From Ptiloglossa arizonensis (taxonomy: Eukaryota; Arthropoda; Insecta; Hymenoptera; Colletidae): a stretch of 64,000 nucleotides of DNA. The notes below the pieces were generated by a model. It had not been told where the DNA came from. It saw only the letters and a program-made list of their open reading frames with translations, and made no database searches. Shown piece by piece: positions 9,431 through 24,100 of the stretch (positions within the stretch are counted from its first letter, which is position 1; every line of letters starts with the position of its first letter). Location of the stretch: NCBI RefSeq assembly GCF_051014685.1, contig NW_027478439.1, positions 186,001-250,000 on the forward strand, in the 5' to 3' direction. Made by a program: the position numbers and the translations under genes.

Positions 9431-12400
9431 TTGGGTTTGGTCTATCCATTCGCGAGATATGGGAGTTTGAAGCTAAGAAATGGTTGAGCAGACAACAAAT
9501 TTTTCGCACTTCTGCTGCTCCAAACGCTTAACCAGGATGGTATAGGGAAAAAATACACATACCCTTGTAATCGGGAGAGTTTCTACTTTCAGACGCAGCA
9601 GGTATTTTTGGGTTTGGTCAATTCGTTCACGAGATATGGGAGTTTGAAGCTAAGAAATGGTTGAGCAGACAACAAATTTCTCCCAATTCTGCTGCTCCAA
9701 ACGCTTAACCACAATGGCCTAGGGAAAAAATACACACACCTTTGTAATCGGGAGAGTTTCGACTTTCAGATGCAATAGTAATTTTTGGGTTTGGTCAATC
9801 CGTTCGCGAGATATGGGAGTTTGAATCTAAGAAATGGTTGAGAAGGCTACAAATTTCTCGCAATTCTGCTGCTCCAAACGCTTAACCAGAATGGCCTAGG
9901 GAAAAAATACACATACCGTTGTAATCGGGCGACTTTCTACTTTCAGATGCAATAGAAATTTTTGTTTTTGGTCAATCCTTTCGGGGGTATGGGAGTTTGA
10001 AGCTAAGAAATGGTTGAGTAGACAACAAATTTTTCCCACTTCTGCTGCTCCAAACGCTTAACCACAATGCCCTAGGGAAAAAATACACATACCGTTGTAA
10101 TCGGGCGAGTATCTACTTTCAGATGCAATAGTAATTTTTGGGTTTGGTCAATCCGTTCGCGAGATATGGGAGTTTGAAGCTAAGAAATGGTTGAGCAGAC
10201 AACAAATTTTTCCCACTTCTGCTGCTCCAAACGCTTAACCACAATGGCCTAGGGAAAAAAATGCACATACCTTTGTAATCGGGAGAGTTTCTACTTTCAG
10301 ACGCAACAGGAACTTTTGGGTTTGGTCATGCCGTTCGCGAGATATGGGAGTTTGAAGCTAAGAAATGGTTGAGAAGACAACAAATTTTGCGCACTTCTGC
10401 TGCTCCAAACGCTTAACCACAATGGCCTAGGGAAAAAATACACATACCTTTGTAATCGGGAGAGTTTCTACTTTCAGACGCAACAGGAATTTTTGGGTTT
10501 GGTCAAGCCGTTCGCGAGATATGGAAGTTTGAAGCTAAGAAATGGTTGAGCAGACAACAAATTTTTCCCAATTCTGCTGCTCCAAACGCTTAACCAGAAT
10601 GGCCTAGGGAAAAAATACACATACCGCTGTAATCGGGCGAGTATCTACTTTCAGATTCAAGAGGAATTTTTGGGCTTGGTCAAATCGTTCGCGAGATATG
10701 GGCGTTTGAAGCTAAGAAATGGTGGAGCAGACAACAAATTTTTCGCACTTCTGCTGCTACAAACGCTTATCCAGAATGGCCTAGTGAAAAAATACACATA
10801 CCCTTGTAATCGGGAGAGTTTCTACTTTCAGACGCAGCAGGTATTTTTGGGTTTGGTCAATCCGTTCACGAGATATGGGAGTTTGAAGCTAAGAAATGGT
10901 TGAGCAGACAACAAATTTCTCCCACTTCTGCTGCTCCAAACGCTTAACCACAATGGCCTAGGGAAAAAATACACACACCTTTGTAATCGGGAGAGTTTCG
11001 ACTTTCAGATGCAATAGTAATTTTTGGGTTTGGTCAATCCGTTCGCGAGATATGGGAGTTTGAATCTAAGAAATGGTTGAGCAGACAACAAATTTTTCCC
11101 ACTTCTGCTGCTCCAAACGCTTAACCACAATGGCCTAGGGAAAAAAATGCACATACCTTTGTAATCGGGAGAGTTTCTACTTTCAGACGCAACTGGAACT
11201 TTTGGGTTTGGTCATTCCCTTCGCGAGATATGGGAGTTTGAAGCTAAGAAATGGTTGAGAAGACAACAAATTTTGCGCACTTCTGCTGCTCCAAACGCTT
11301 AACCACAATGGCCTAGGGAAAAAATACACATACCTTTGTAATCGGGAGAGTTTCTACTTTCAGACGCAACAGGAATTTTTGGGTTTGGTCAAGCCGTTCG
11401 CGAGATATGGAAGTTTGAAGCTAAGAAATGGTTGAGCAGACAACAAATTTTTCCCACTTCTGCTGATCCAAACGCTTAACCACAATGGCCTAGTGGAAAA
11501 AAAAAAATACCTTTGTAATCGGAAGAGTTTCTACTTTCAGACGCAACAGGAATTTTTGGGTTTGGTCAAGCCGTTCGCGAGATATGGGAGTTTGAAGCTA
11601 AGAAATGGTTGAGCAGACAACAAATTTTTCCCACTTCTGCTGCTCCAAACGCTTAACCACAATGGCCTAGGGAAACAAATGCACATACCTTTGTAATCGG
11701 GAGAGTTTCTACTTTCAGACGCAACAGGAACTTTTGGGTTTGGACAATCCTTTCGCGAGATATGGGAGTTTGAAGTTAAGAAATGGTTGAGAAGGCAACA
11801 AATTTTGCGCACTTCTGCTGCTCCAAACGCTTAACCGGAATGACCTAGGGAAAAAATACACATGCCGTTGTAATCGGGCGAGTTCCTACTTTCAGACGCA
11901 ACAGGAATTTTTGGGTTTGGTCTATCCATTCGCGAGATATGGGAGTTTGAAGCTAAGAAATGGTTGAGCAGACAACAAATTTTTCGCACTTCTGCTGCTC
12001 CAAACGCTTAACCAGGATGGTATAGGGAAAAAATACACATACCCTTGTAATCGGGAGAGTTTCTACTTTCAGACGCAGCAGGTATTTTTGGGTTTGGTCA
12101 ATTCGTTCACGAGATATGGGAGTTTGAAGCTAAGAAATGGTTGAGCAGACAACAAATTTCTCCCAATTCTGCTGCTCCAAACGCTTAACCACAATGGCCT
12201 AGGGAAAAAATACACACACCTTTGTAATCGGGAGAGTTTCGACTTTCAGATGCAATAGTAATTTTTGGGTTTGGTCAATCCGTTCGCGAGATATGGGAGT
12301 TTGAATCTAAGAAATGGTTGAGAAGGCTACAAATTTCTCGCAATTCTGCTGCTCCAAACGCTTAACCAGAATGGCCTAGGGAAAAAATACACATACCGTT

Positions 12401-13580
12401 GTAATCGGGCGACTTTCTACTTTCAGATGCAATAGAAATTTTTGTTTTTGGTCAATCCTTTCGGGGGTATAGGAGTTTGAAGCTAAGAAATGGTTGAGTA
12501 GACAACAAATTTTTCCCACTTCTGCTGCTCCAAACGCTTAACCACAATGCCCTAGGGAAAAAATACACATACCGTTGTAATCGGGCGAGTATCTACTTTC
12601 AGATGCAATAGTAATTTTTGGGTTTGGTCAATCCGTTCGCGAGATATGGGAGTTTGAAGCTAAGAAATGGTTGAGCAGACAACAAATTTTTCCCACTTCT
12701 GCTGCTCCAAACGCTTAACCACAATGGCCTAGGGAAAAAAATGCACATACCTTTGTAATCGGGAGAGTTTCTACTTTCAGACGCAACAGGAACTTTTGGG
12801 TTTGGTCATGCCGTTCGCGAGATATGGGAGTTTGAAGCTAAGAAATGGTTGAGAAGACAACAAATTTTGCGCACTTCTGCTGCTCCAAACGCTTAACCAC
12901 AATGGCCTAGGGAAAAAATACACATACCTTTGTAATCGGGAGAGTTTCTACTTTCAGACGCAACAGGAATTTTTGGGTTTGGTCAAGCCGTTCGCGAGAT
13001 ATGGAAGTTTGAAGCTAAGAAATGGTTGAGCAGACAACAAATTTTTCCCAATTCTGCTGCTCCAAACGCTTAACCAGAATGGCCTAGGGAAAAAATACAC
13101 ATACCGCTGTAATCGGGCGAGTATCTACTTTCAGATTCAAGAGGAATTTTTGGGCTTGGTCAAATCGTTCGCGAGATATGGGCGTTTGAAGCTAAGAAAT
13201 GGTGGAGCAGACAACAAATTTTTCGCACTTCTGCTGCTACAAACGCTTATCCAGAATGGCCTAGTGAAAAAATACACATACCCTTGTAATCGGGAGAGTT
13301 TCTACTTTCAGACGCAGCAGGTATTTTTGGGTTTGGTCAATCCGTTCACGAGATATGGGAGTTTGAAGCTAAGAAATGGTTGAGCAGACAACAAATTTCT
13401 CCCACTTCTGCTGCTCCAAACGCTTAACCACAATGGCCTAGGGAAAAAATACACACACCTTTGTAATCGGGAGAGTTTCGACTTTCAGATGCAATAGTAA
13501 TTTTTGGGTTTGGTCAATCCGTTCGCGAGATATGGGAGTTTGAATCTAAGAAATGGTTGAGCAGACAACAAATTTTTCCC
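8616..13580. repeat. 2480-bp tandem duplication, nearly identical (14 monomers)
   Basis: Copy 1 (about 8616-11,095) and copy 2 (about 11,096-13,580) align at a constant 2480 bp offset (14 x 177 + 2). By eye I found one difference, GTATGGGAG at 9991 versus GTATAGGAG at 12,471. Shared private variants include CAACTGGAAC with ATTCCCTTCG (8704 and 11,184), CTAGTGGAAA A-runs, TTTCGGGGGTAT and CCGCTGTAATC. The copies diverge where CTGCTGCTCC is replaced by CTGCTGATCC near 13,590. This is among the youngest events in the window. Confidence 0.93.
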
Positions 13581-16500
13581 ACTTCTGCTGATCCAAACGC
13601 TTAACCACAATGGCCTAGGGGAAAAAAAAAATACCTTTGTAATCGGAAGAGTTTCTACTTTCAGACGCAACAGGAATTTTTGGGTTTGGTCAAGCCGTTC
13701 GCGAGATATGGGAGTTTGAAGCTAAGAAATGTTTGAGCAGACAACAAATTTTTCCCACTTCTGCTGCTCCAAACGCTTAACCACAATCGCCTAGGGAAAC
13801 AAATGCACATACCTTTGTAATCGGGAGAGTTTCTACTGTCAGACGCAACAGGAACTTTTGGGTTTGGACAATCCTTTCGCGAGATATGGGAGTTTGAAGT
13901 TAAGAAATGGTTGAGAAGGCAACAAATTTTGCGCACTTCTGCTGCTCCAAACGCTTAACGGGAATGACCTAGGGAAAAAATACACATGCCGTTGTAATCG
14001 GGCGAGTTCCTACTTTCAGACGCAACAGGAATTTTTGGGTTTGGTCTATCCATTCGCGAGATATGGGAGTTTGAAGCTAAGAAATGGTTGAGCAGACAAC
14101 AAATTTTTCGCACTTCTGCTGCTCCAAACGCTTAACCACAATGGTCTAGGGAAAAAATACACATACCGTTGTAATCGGGCGAGTATCTACTTTCAGATGC
14201 AATAGTAATTTTTGGGTTTGGTCAATCCGTTCGCGAGATATGGGAGTTTGAAGCTAAGAAATGGTTGAGCAGACAACAAATTTTTCCCACTTCTGCTGCC
14301 CCAAACGCTTAACCACAATGGCCTAGGGAAAAAAATGCACATACCTTTGTAATCGGGAGAGTTTCTACTTTCAGACGCAACAGGAACTTTTGGGTTTGGT
14401 CATGCCGTTCGCGAGATATGGGAGTTTGAAGCTAAGAAATGGTTGAGAAGACAACAAATTTTGCGCACTTCTGCTGCTCCAAACGCTTAACCACAATGGC
14501 CTAGGGAAAAAATACACATACCTTTGTAATCGGGAGAGTTTCTACTTTCAGACGCAACAGGAATTTTTGGGTTTGGTCAATCCGTTCGCGAGATATGGGA
14601 GTTTGAATCTAAGAAATGGTTGAGAAGGCTACAAATTTCTCGCAATTCTGCTGCTCCAAACGCTTAACCAGAATGGCCTAGGGAAAAAAATGCACATACC
14701 TTTGTAATCGGGAGAGTTTCTACTTTCAGACGCAACAGGAACTTTTGGGTTTGGTCATGCCGTTCGCGAGATATGGGAGTTTGAAGCTAAGAAATGGTTG
14801 AGAAGACAACAAATTTTGCGCAATTCTGCTGCTCCAAACGCTTAACCACAATGGCCTAGGGAAAAAATACACATACCGTTGTAATCGGGCGAGTATCTAC
14901 TTTCAGATGCAATAGTAATTTTTGGGTTTGGTCAATCCGTTCGCGAGATATGGGAGTTTGAAGCTAAGAAATGGTTGAGCAGACAACAAATTTTTCCCAC
15001 TTCTGCTGCCCCAAACGCTTAACCACAATGGCCTAGGGAAAAAAATGCACATACCTTTGTAATCGGGCGACTTTCTACTTTCAGATGCAATAGAAATTTT
15101 TGTTTTTGGTCAATCCTTTCGGGGGTATGGGAGTTTGAAGCTAAGAAATGGTTGAGTAGACAACAAATTTTTCCCACTTCTGCTGCTCCAAACGCTTAAC
15201 CACAATGCCCTAGGGAAAAAATACACATACCGTTGTAATCGGGCGAGTATCTACTTTCAGATGCAATAGTAATTTTTGGGTTTGGTCAATCCGTTCGCGA
15301 GATATGGGAGTTTGAAGCTAAGAAATGTTTGAGCAGACAACAAATTTCTCCCAATTCTGCTGCTCCAAACGCTTAACCACAATGGCCTAGGGAAAAAATA
15401 CACACACCTTTGTAATCGGGAGAGTTTCGACTTTCAGATGCAATAGTAATTTTTGGGTTTGGTCAATCCGTTCGCGAGATATGGGAGTTTGAATCTAAGA
15501 AATGGTTGAGAAGGCTACAAATTTCTCGCAATTCTGCTGCTCCAAACGCTTAACCAGAATGGCCTAGGGAAAAAATACACATACCGTTGTAATCGGGCGA
15601 CTTTCTACTTTCAGATGCAATAGAAATTTTTGTTTTTGGTCAATCCTTTCGGGGGTATGGGAGTTTGAAGCTAAGAAATGGTTGAGTAGACAACAAATTT
15701 TTCCCACTTCTGCTGCTCCAAACGCTTAACCACAATGCCCTAGGGAAAAAATACACATACCGTTGTAATCGGGCGAGTATCTACTTTCAGATGCAATAGT
15801 AATTTTTGGGTTTGGTCAATCCGTTCGCGAGATATGGGAGTTTGAAGCTAAGAAATGGTTGAGCAGACAACAAATTTTTCCCACTTCTGCTGCTCCAAAC
15901 GCTTAACCACAATGGCCTAGGCAAAAAAATGCACATACCTTTGTAATCGGGAGAGTTTCTACTTTCAGACGCAACAGGAACTTTTGGGTTTGGTCATGCC
16001 GTTCGCGAGATATGGGAGTTTGAAGCTAAGAAATGGTTGAGAAGACAACAAATTTTGCGCACTTCTGCTGCTCCAAACGCTTAACCACAATGGCCTAGGG
16101 AAAAAATACACATACCTTTGTAATCGGGAGAGTTTCTACTTTCAGACGCAACAGGAATTTTTGGGTTTGGTCAAGCCGTTCGCGAGATATGGAAGTTTGA
16201 AGCTAAGAAATGGTTGAGCAGACAACAAATTTTTCCCAATTCTGCTGCTCCAAACGCTTAACCAGAATGGCCTAGGGAAAAAATACACATACCGCTGTAA
16301 TCGGGCGAGTATCTACTTTCAGATTCAAGAGGAATTTTTGGGCTTGGTCAAATCGTTCGCGAGATATGGGCGTTTGAAGCTAAGAAATGGTGGAGCAGAC
16401 AACAAATTTTTCGCACTTCTGCTGCTACAAACGCTTATCCAGAATGGCCTAGTGAAAAAATACACATACCCTTGTAATCGGGAGAGTTTCTACTTTCAGA

Positions 16501-18110
16501 CGCAGCAGGTATTTTTGGGTTTGGTCAATCCGTTCACGAGATATGGGAGTTTGAAGCTAAGAAATGGTTGAGCAGACAACAAATTTCTCCCACTTCTGCT
16601 GCTCCAAACGCTTAACCACAATGGCCTAGGGAAAAAATACACACACCTTTGTAATCGGGAGAGTTTCGACTTTCAGATGCAATAGTAATTTTTGGGTTTG
16701 GTCAATCCGTTCGCGAGATATGGGAGTTTGAATCTAAGAAATGGTTGAGCAGACAACAAATTTTTCCCACTTCTGCTGATCCAAACGCTTAACCACAATG
16801 GCCTAGGGGAAAAAAAAAATACCTTTGTAATCGGAAGAGTTTCTACTTTCAGACGCAACAGGAATTTTTGGGTTTGGTCAAGCCGTTCGCGAGATATGGG
16901 AGTTTGAAGCTAAGAAATGTTTGAGCAGACAACAAATTTTTCCCACTTCTGCTGCTCCAAACGCTTAACCACAATCGCCTAGGGAAACAAATGCACATAC
17001 CTTTGTAATCGGGAGAGTTTCTACTTTCAGACGCAACAGGAACTTTTGGGTTTGGACAATCCTTTCGCGAGATATGGGAGTTTGAAGTTAAGAAATGGTT
17101 GAGAAGGCAACAAATTTTGCGCACTTCTGCTGCTCCAAACGCTTAACGGGAATGACCTAGGGAAAAAATACACATGCCGTTGTAATCGGGCGAGTTCCTA
17201 CTTTCAGACGCAACAGGAATTTTTGGGTTTGGTCTATCCATTCGCGAGATATGGGAGTTTGAAGCTAAGAAATGGTTGAGCAGACAACAAATTTTTCGCA
17301 CTTCTGCTGCTCCAAACGCTTAACCACAATGGTCTAGGGAAAAAATACACATACCGTTGTAATCGGGCGAGTATCTACTTTCAGATGCAATAGTAATTTT
17401 TGGGTTTGGTCAATCCGTTCGCGAGATATGGGAGTTTGAAGCTAAGAAATGGTTGAGCAGACAACAAATTTTTCCCACTTCTGCTGCCCCAAACGCTTAA
17501 CCACAATGGCCTAGGGAAAAAAATGCACATACCTTTGTAATCGGGAGAGTTTCTACTTTCAGACGCAACAGGAACTTTTGGGTTTGGTCATGCCGTTCGC
17601 GAGATATGGGAGTTTGAAGCTAAGAAATGGTTGAGAAGACAACAAATTTTGCGCACTTCTGCTGCTCCAAACGCTTAACCACAATGGCCTAGGGAAAAAA
17701 TACACATACCCTTGTAATCGGGAGAGTTTCTACTTTCAGACGCAACAGGAATTTTTGGGTTTGGTCAATCCGTTCGCGAGATATGGGAGTTTGAATCTAA
17801 GAAATGGTTGAGAAGGCTACAAATTTCTCGCAATTCTGCTGCTCCAAACGCTTAACCAGAATGGCCTAGGGAAAAAAATGCACATACCTTTGTAATCGGG
17901 AGAGTTTCTACTTTCAGACGCAACAGGAACTTTTGGGTTTGGTCATGCCGTTCGCGAGATATGGGAGTTTGAAGCTAAGAAATGGTTGAGAAGACAACAA
18001 ATTTTGCGCAATTCTGCTGCTCCAAACGCTTAACCACAATGGCCTAGGGAAAAAATACACATACCGTTGTAATCGGGCGAGTATCTACTTTCAGATGCAA
18101 TAGTAATTTT
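12141..18110. repeat. 3188-bp offset duplication overlapping the 2480-bp pair
   Basis: Sequence 12,141-14,922 recurs at 15,329-18,110, offset 3188 (18 x 177 + 2). Copy 1 therefore begins inside the second copy of the 2480 bp duplication. Within copy 1 there is a further four-monomer repeat: the segment with CTGCTGCCCCAAACG near 14,297 recurs at 15,007, offset 710. The GATC-linked A-run monomer (13,622 and 16,810) and the monomer with AATCGCCTAGGG are in both copies. Similarity ends where TTTTTGGGTTTGGTCAATCC changes to TTTTTGGCTTTGGTCAAGCC. Confidence 0.88.
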
Positions 18111-21100
18111 TGGCTTTGGTCAAGCCGTTCGCGAGATATGGGAGTTTGAAGCTAAGAAATGGTTGAGTAGACAACAAATTTTTCCCACTTCTGCTGCTCC
18201 AAACGCTTAACCACAATGCCCTAGGGAAAAAATACACATACCGTTGTAATCGGGCGAGTATCTACTTTCAGATGCAATAGTAATTTTTGGGTTTGGTCAA
18301 TCCGTTCGCGAGATATGGGAGTTTGAAGCTAAGAAATGGTTGAGCAGACAACAAATTTTTCCCACTTCTGCTGCTCCAAACGCTTAACCACAATGGCCTA
18401 GGGAAAAAAATGCACATACCTTTGTAATCGGGAGAGTTTCTACTTTCAGACGCAACAGGAACTTTTGGGTTTGGTCATGCCGTTCGCGAGATATGGGAGT
18501 TTGAAGCTAAGAAATGGTGGAGAAGACAACAAATTTTGCGCACTTCTGCTGCTCCAAACGCTTAACCACAATGGCCTAGGGAAAAAATACACATACCTTT
18601 GTAATCGGGAGAGTTTCTACTTTCAGACGCAACAGGAATTTTTGGGTTTGGTCAAGCCGTTCGCGAGATATGGGAGTTTGAAGCTAAGAAATGGTTGAGC
18701 AGACAACAAATTTTCCCACTTCTGCTGCTCCAAACGCTTAACCACAATGGCCTAGGGAAAAAAATGCACATACCTTTGTAATCGGGAGAGTTTCTACTTT
18801 CAGACGCAACTGGAACTTTTGGGTTTGGTCATTCCGTTCGCGAGATATGGGAGTTTGAAGCTAAGAAATGGTTGAGAAGACAACAAATTTTGCGCACTTC
18901 TGCTGCTCCAAACGCTTAACCACAATGGCCTAGGGAAAAAATACACATACCTTTGTAATCGGGAGAGTTTCTACTTTCAGACGCAACAGGAATTTTTGGG
19001 TTTGGTCAAGCCGTTCGCGAGATATGGAAGTTTGAAGCTAAGAAATGGTTGAGCAGACAACAAATTTTTCCCACTTCTGCTGATCCAAACGCTTAACCAC
19101 AATGGCCTAGGGGAAAAAAAAAAATACCTTTGTAATCGGAAGAGTATCTACTTTCAGACGCAACATGAATTTTTGGGTTTGGTCAAGCCGTTCGCGAGAT
19201 ATGGGAGTTTGAAGCTAAGAAATGGTTGAGCAGACAACAAATTTTTCCCACTTCTGCTGCTCCAAACGCTTAACCACAATGGCCTAGGGAAACAAATGCA
19301 GATACCTTTGTAATCGGGAGAGTTTCTACTTTCAGACGCAACAGGAACTTTTGGGTTTGGACAATCCTTTCGCGAGATATGGGAGTTTGAAGTTAAGAAA
19401 TGGTTGAGAAGGCAACAAATTTTGCGCACTTCTGCTGCTCCAAACGCTTAACCGGAATGACCTAGGGAAAAAATACACATGCCGTTGTAATCGGGCGAGT
19501 TCCTACTTTCAGACGCAACAGGAATTTTTGGGTTTGGTCTATCCATTCGCGAGATATGGGAGTTTGAAGCTAAGAAATGGTTGAGCAGACAACAAATTTT
19601 TCGCACTTCTGCTGCTCCAAACGCTTAACCACAATGGTCTAGGGAAAAAATACAAATACCTTTGTAATCGGGAGAGTTTCTACTTTCAGACGCAACAGGA
19701 ACTTTTGGGTTTGGTCATTCCGTTCGCGAGATATGGGAGTTTGAAGCTAAGAAATGGTTGAGAAGACAACAAATTTTGCGCACTTCTGCTGCTCCAAACG
19801 CTTAACCACAATGGCCTAGGGAAAAAATACACTTACCTTTGTAATCGGGAGAGTTTCTACTTTCAGACGCAACAGGAATTTTTGGGTTTGGTCAAGCCGT
19901 TCGCGAGATATGGAAGTTTGAATCTAAGAAATGGTTGAGCAGACAACAAATTTTTCCCAATTCTGCTGCTCCAAACGCTTAACCAGAATGGCCTAGGGAA
20001 AAAATACACATACCGTGGTAATCGGGCGAGTTTCGAATTTCAGATGCAATAGTAATTTTTGGGTTTGGTCAATCCGTTCGCGGGATATGGGAGTTTGAAG
20101 CCAAGAAATGTTTGAAAAGACAACAAATTTTTCGCACTTCTGCTGCTCCAAACGCTTAACCAGAGTGGCCTACGGGAAAAATACACATACCCTTGTAATC
20201 GGGCGACTTTCTGCTTTCAGATGCAATAGGAATTTTTGTGTTCGGTCAATCCTTTCGCGGGATATGGGAGTTTGAAGCTAAGAAATGGTTGAGAAGACAA
20301 CAAATTTTTCGCAATTCTGCTGCTACAAACTCTTATCCAGAATGGCCTAGGGAAAAAATACACATACCTTTGTAATCGGGAGAGTTTCTACTTTCAGACG
20401 CAGCAGGTATTTTTGGGTTTGGTCAATCCGTTCACGAGATATGGGAGTTTGAAGCTAAGAAATGGTTGAGCAGACAACAAATTTGTCCCACTTCTGCTGC
20501 TCCAAACGCTTAACCACAATGGCCGCGGGAATAAATACACATACCGTTGCAATCGGCTGACTTTCTACATTCAGACGCAACAGGAATATTTGGGTTTGGT
20601 CGTTCCGTTCGCGAGATATGGGAGTTCGAAGCTAAGAAATGGTAGAGAAGACAAGAAATTTTTCGCACTTCTGCTGCTCCAAACGCATGACCAGAATGGC
20701 CTAAGGACAAAATACACATACCGTTGTATTCGGGAGAGTTTCTACATTCAGACGCAACAGGAATTTTTGGGCTTGGTCAATCCGTACGCGAGATATGGGA
20801 GTTTGAAGCTAAGAAATGGTTGAGCAGACAACAAATTTTTCGCACTTCTGCTGCTCCAAACGCTTAACCACAATGGTCTAGGGAAACAAATGCACATACC
20901 TTTGTAATCGGGAGAGTTTCTACTTTCAGACACAACAGGAACTTTTGGGTTTGGACAATCCTTTCGCGAGATATGGGAGTTTGAAGTTAAGAAATGGTTG
21001 AGAAGGCAACAAATTTTGCGCACTTCTGCTGCTCCAAACGCTTAACCGGAATGACCTAGGGAAAAAATACACATGCCGTTGTAATCGGGCGAGTTCCTAC

Positions 21101-24100
21101 TTTCAGACGCAACAGGAATTTTTGGGTTTGGTCTATCCATTCGCGAGATATGGGAGTTTGAAGCTAAGAAATGGTTGAGCAGACAACAAATTTTTCGCAC
21201 TTCTGCTGCTCCAAACGCTTAACCACAATGGTCTAGGGAAACAAATGCACATACCTTTGTAATCGGGAGAGTTTCTACTTTCAGACGCAACAGGAATTTT
21301 TGGGTTTGGTCAAGCCGTTCGCGAGATATGGGAGTTTGAAGCTAAGAAATGGTTGAGCAGACAACAAATTTTCCCACTTCTGCTGCTCCAAACGCTTAAC
21401 CACAATGGCCTAGGGAAAAAAATGCACATACCTTTGTAATCGGGAGAGTTTCTACTTTCAGACGCAACAGGAACTTTTGGGTTTGGTCATTCCGTTCGCG
21501 AGATATGGGAGTTTGAAGCTAAGAAATGGTTGAGAAGACAACAAATTTTGCGCACTTCTGCTGCTCCAAACGCTTAACCACAATGGCCTAGGGAAAAAAT
21601 ACACATACCTTTGTAATCGGGAGAGTTTCTACTTTCAGACGCAACAGGAATTTTTGGGTTTGGTCAAGCCGTTCGCGAGATATGGAAGTTTGAAGCTAAG
21701 AAATGGTTGAGCAGACAACAAATTTTTCCCAAATCTGCTGCTCCAAACGCTTAACCAGAATGGCCTAGGGAAAAAATACACATACCGCTGTAATCGGGCG
21801 AGTATCTACTTTCAGATTCAAGAGGAATTTTTGGGCTTGGTCAAATCTTTCGCGAGATATGGGCGTTTGAAGCTAAGAAATGGTGGAGCAGACAACAAAT
21901 TTTTCGCACTTCTGCTGCTCCAAACGCTTAACCACAATGGCCTAGGGAAAAAATACACACACCTTTGTAATCGGGAGAGTTTCGACTTTCAGATGCAATA
22001 GTAATTTTTGGGTTTGGTCAATCCGTTCGCGAGATATGGGAGTTTGAATCTAAGAAATGGTTGAGAAGGCTACAAATTTCTCGCAATTCTGCTGCTCCAA
22101 ACGCTTAACCAGAATGGCCTAGGGAAAAAATACACATACCGTTGTAATCGGGCGACTTTCTACTTTCAGATGCAATAGAAATTTTTGTTTTTGGTCAATC
22201 CTTTCGGGGGTATGGGAGTTTGAAGCTAAGAAATGGTTGAGTAGACAACAAATTTTTCCCACTTCTGCTGCTCCAAACGCTTAACCACAATGCCCTAGGG
22301 AAAAAATACACATACCGCTGTAATCGGGCGAGTATCTACTTTCAGATTCAAGAGGAATTTTTGGGCTTGGTCAAATCTTTCGCGAGATATGGGCGTTTGA
22401 AGCTAAGAAATGGTGGAGCAGACAACAAATTTTTCGCACTTCTGCTGCTACAAACGCTTATCCAGAATGGCCTAGGGAAAAAATACACATACCGCTGTAA
22501 TCGGGCGAGTTTCGACTTTCAGATGCAATAGTAATTTTTGGGTTTGGTCAATCCGTTCGCGAGATATGGGAGTTTGAAGCCAAGAAATGTTTGAAAAGAC
22601 AACAAATTTTTCGCACTTCTGCTGCTCCAAACGCTTAACCAGGATGGTATAGGGAAAAAATACACATACCCTTGTAATCGGGAGAGTTTCTACTTTCAGA
22701 CGCAGCAGGTATTTTTGGGTTTGGTCAATCCGTTCACGAGATATGGGAGTTTGAAGCTAAGAAATGGTTGAGCAGACAACAAATTTCTCCCACTTCTGCT
22801 GCTCCAAACGCTTAACCACAATGGCCTAGGGAAAAAATACACACACCTTTGTAATCGGGAGAGTTTCGACTTTCAGATGCAATAGTAATTTTTGGGTTTG
22901 GTCAATCCGTTCGCGAGATATGGGAGTTTGAATCTAAGAAATGGTTGAGAAGGCTACAAATTTCTCGCAATTCTGCTGCTCCAAACGCTTAACCAGAATG
23001 GCCTAGGGAAAAAATACACATACCGTTGTAATCGGGCGACTTTCTACTTTCAGATGCAATAGAAATTTTTGTTTTTGGTCAATCCTTTCGGGGGTATGGG
23101 AGTTTGAAGCTAAGAAATGGTTGAGTAGACAACAAATTTTTCCCACTTCTGCTGCTCCAAACGCTTAACCACAATGCCCTAGGGAAAAAATATACATACC
23201 GTTGTAATCGAGCGAGTATCTACTTTCCGATGCAATAGTAATTTTTGGGTTTTGTCAATCCGTTCGCGAGATATGGGAGTTTGAAGCTAAGAAATGGTTG
23301 AGCAGACAACAAATTTTCCCACTTCTGCTGCTCCAAACGCTTAACCACAATGGCCTAGGGAAAAAAATGCACATACCTTTGTAATCGGGAGAGTTTCTAC
23401 TTTCAGACGCAACAGGAACTTTTGGGTTTGGTCATTCCGTTCGCGAGATATGGGAGTTTGAAGCTAAGAAATGGTTGAGAAGACAACAAATTTTGCGCAC
23501 TTCTGCTGCTCCAAACGCTTAACCACAATGGCCTAGGGAAAAAATACACATACCTTTGTAATCGGGAGAGTTTCTACTTTCAGACGCAACAGGAATTTTT
23601 GGGTTTGGTCAAGCCGTTCGCGAGATATGGAAGTTTGAAGCTAAGAAATGGTTGAGCAGACAACAAATTTTTCCCAATTCTGGTGCTCCAAACGCTTAAC
23701 CAGAATGGCCTAGGGAAAAAATACACATGCCGCTGTAATCGGGCGAGTATCTACTTTCAGATTCAAGAGGAATTTTTGGGCTTGGTCAAATCGTTCGCGA
23801 GATATGGGCGTTTGAAGCTAAGAAATGGTGGAGCAGACAACAAATTTTTCGCACTTCTGCTGCTACAAACGCTTATCCAGAATGGCCTAGTGAAAAAATA
23901 CACATACCCTTGTAATCGGGAGAGTTTCTGCTTTCAGACGCAGCAGGTATTTTTGGGTTTGGTCAATCCGTTCACGAGATATGGGAGTTTGAAGCTAAGA
24001 AATGGTTGAGCAGACAACAAATTTCTCCCACTTCTGCTGCTCCAAACGCTTAACCACAATGGCCTAGGGAAAAAATACACACACCTTTGTAATCGGGAGA

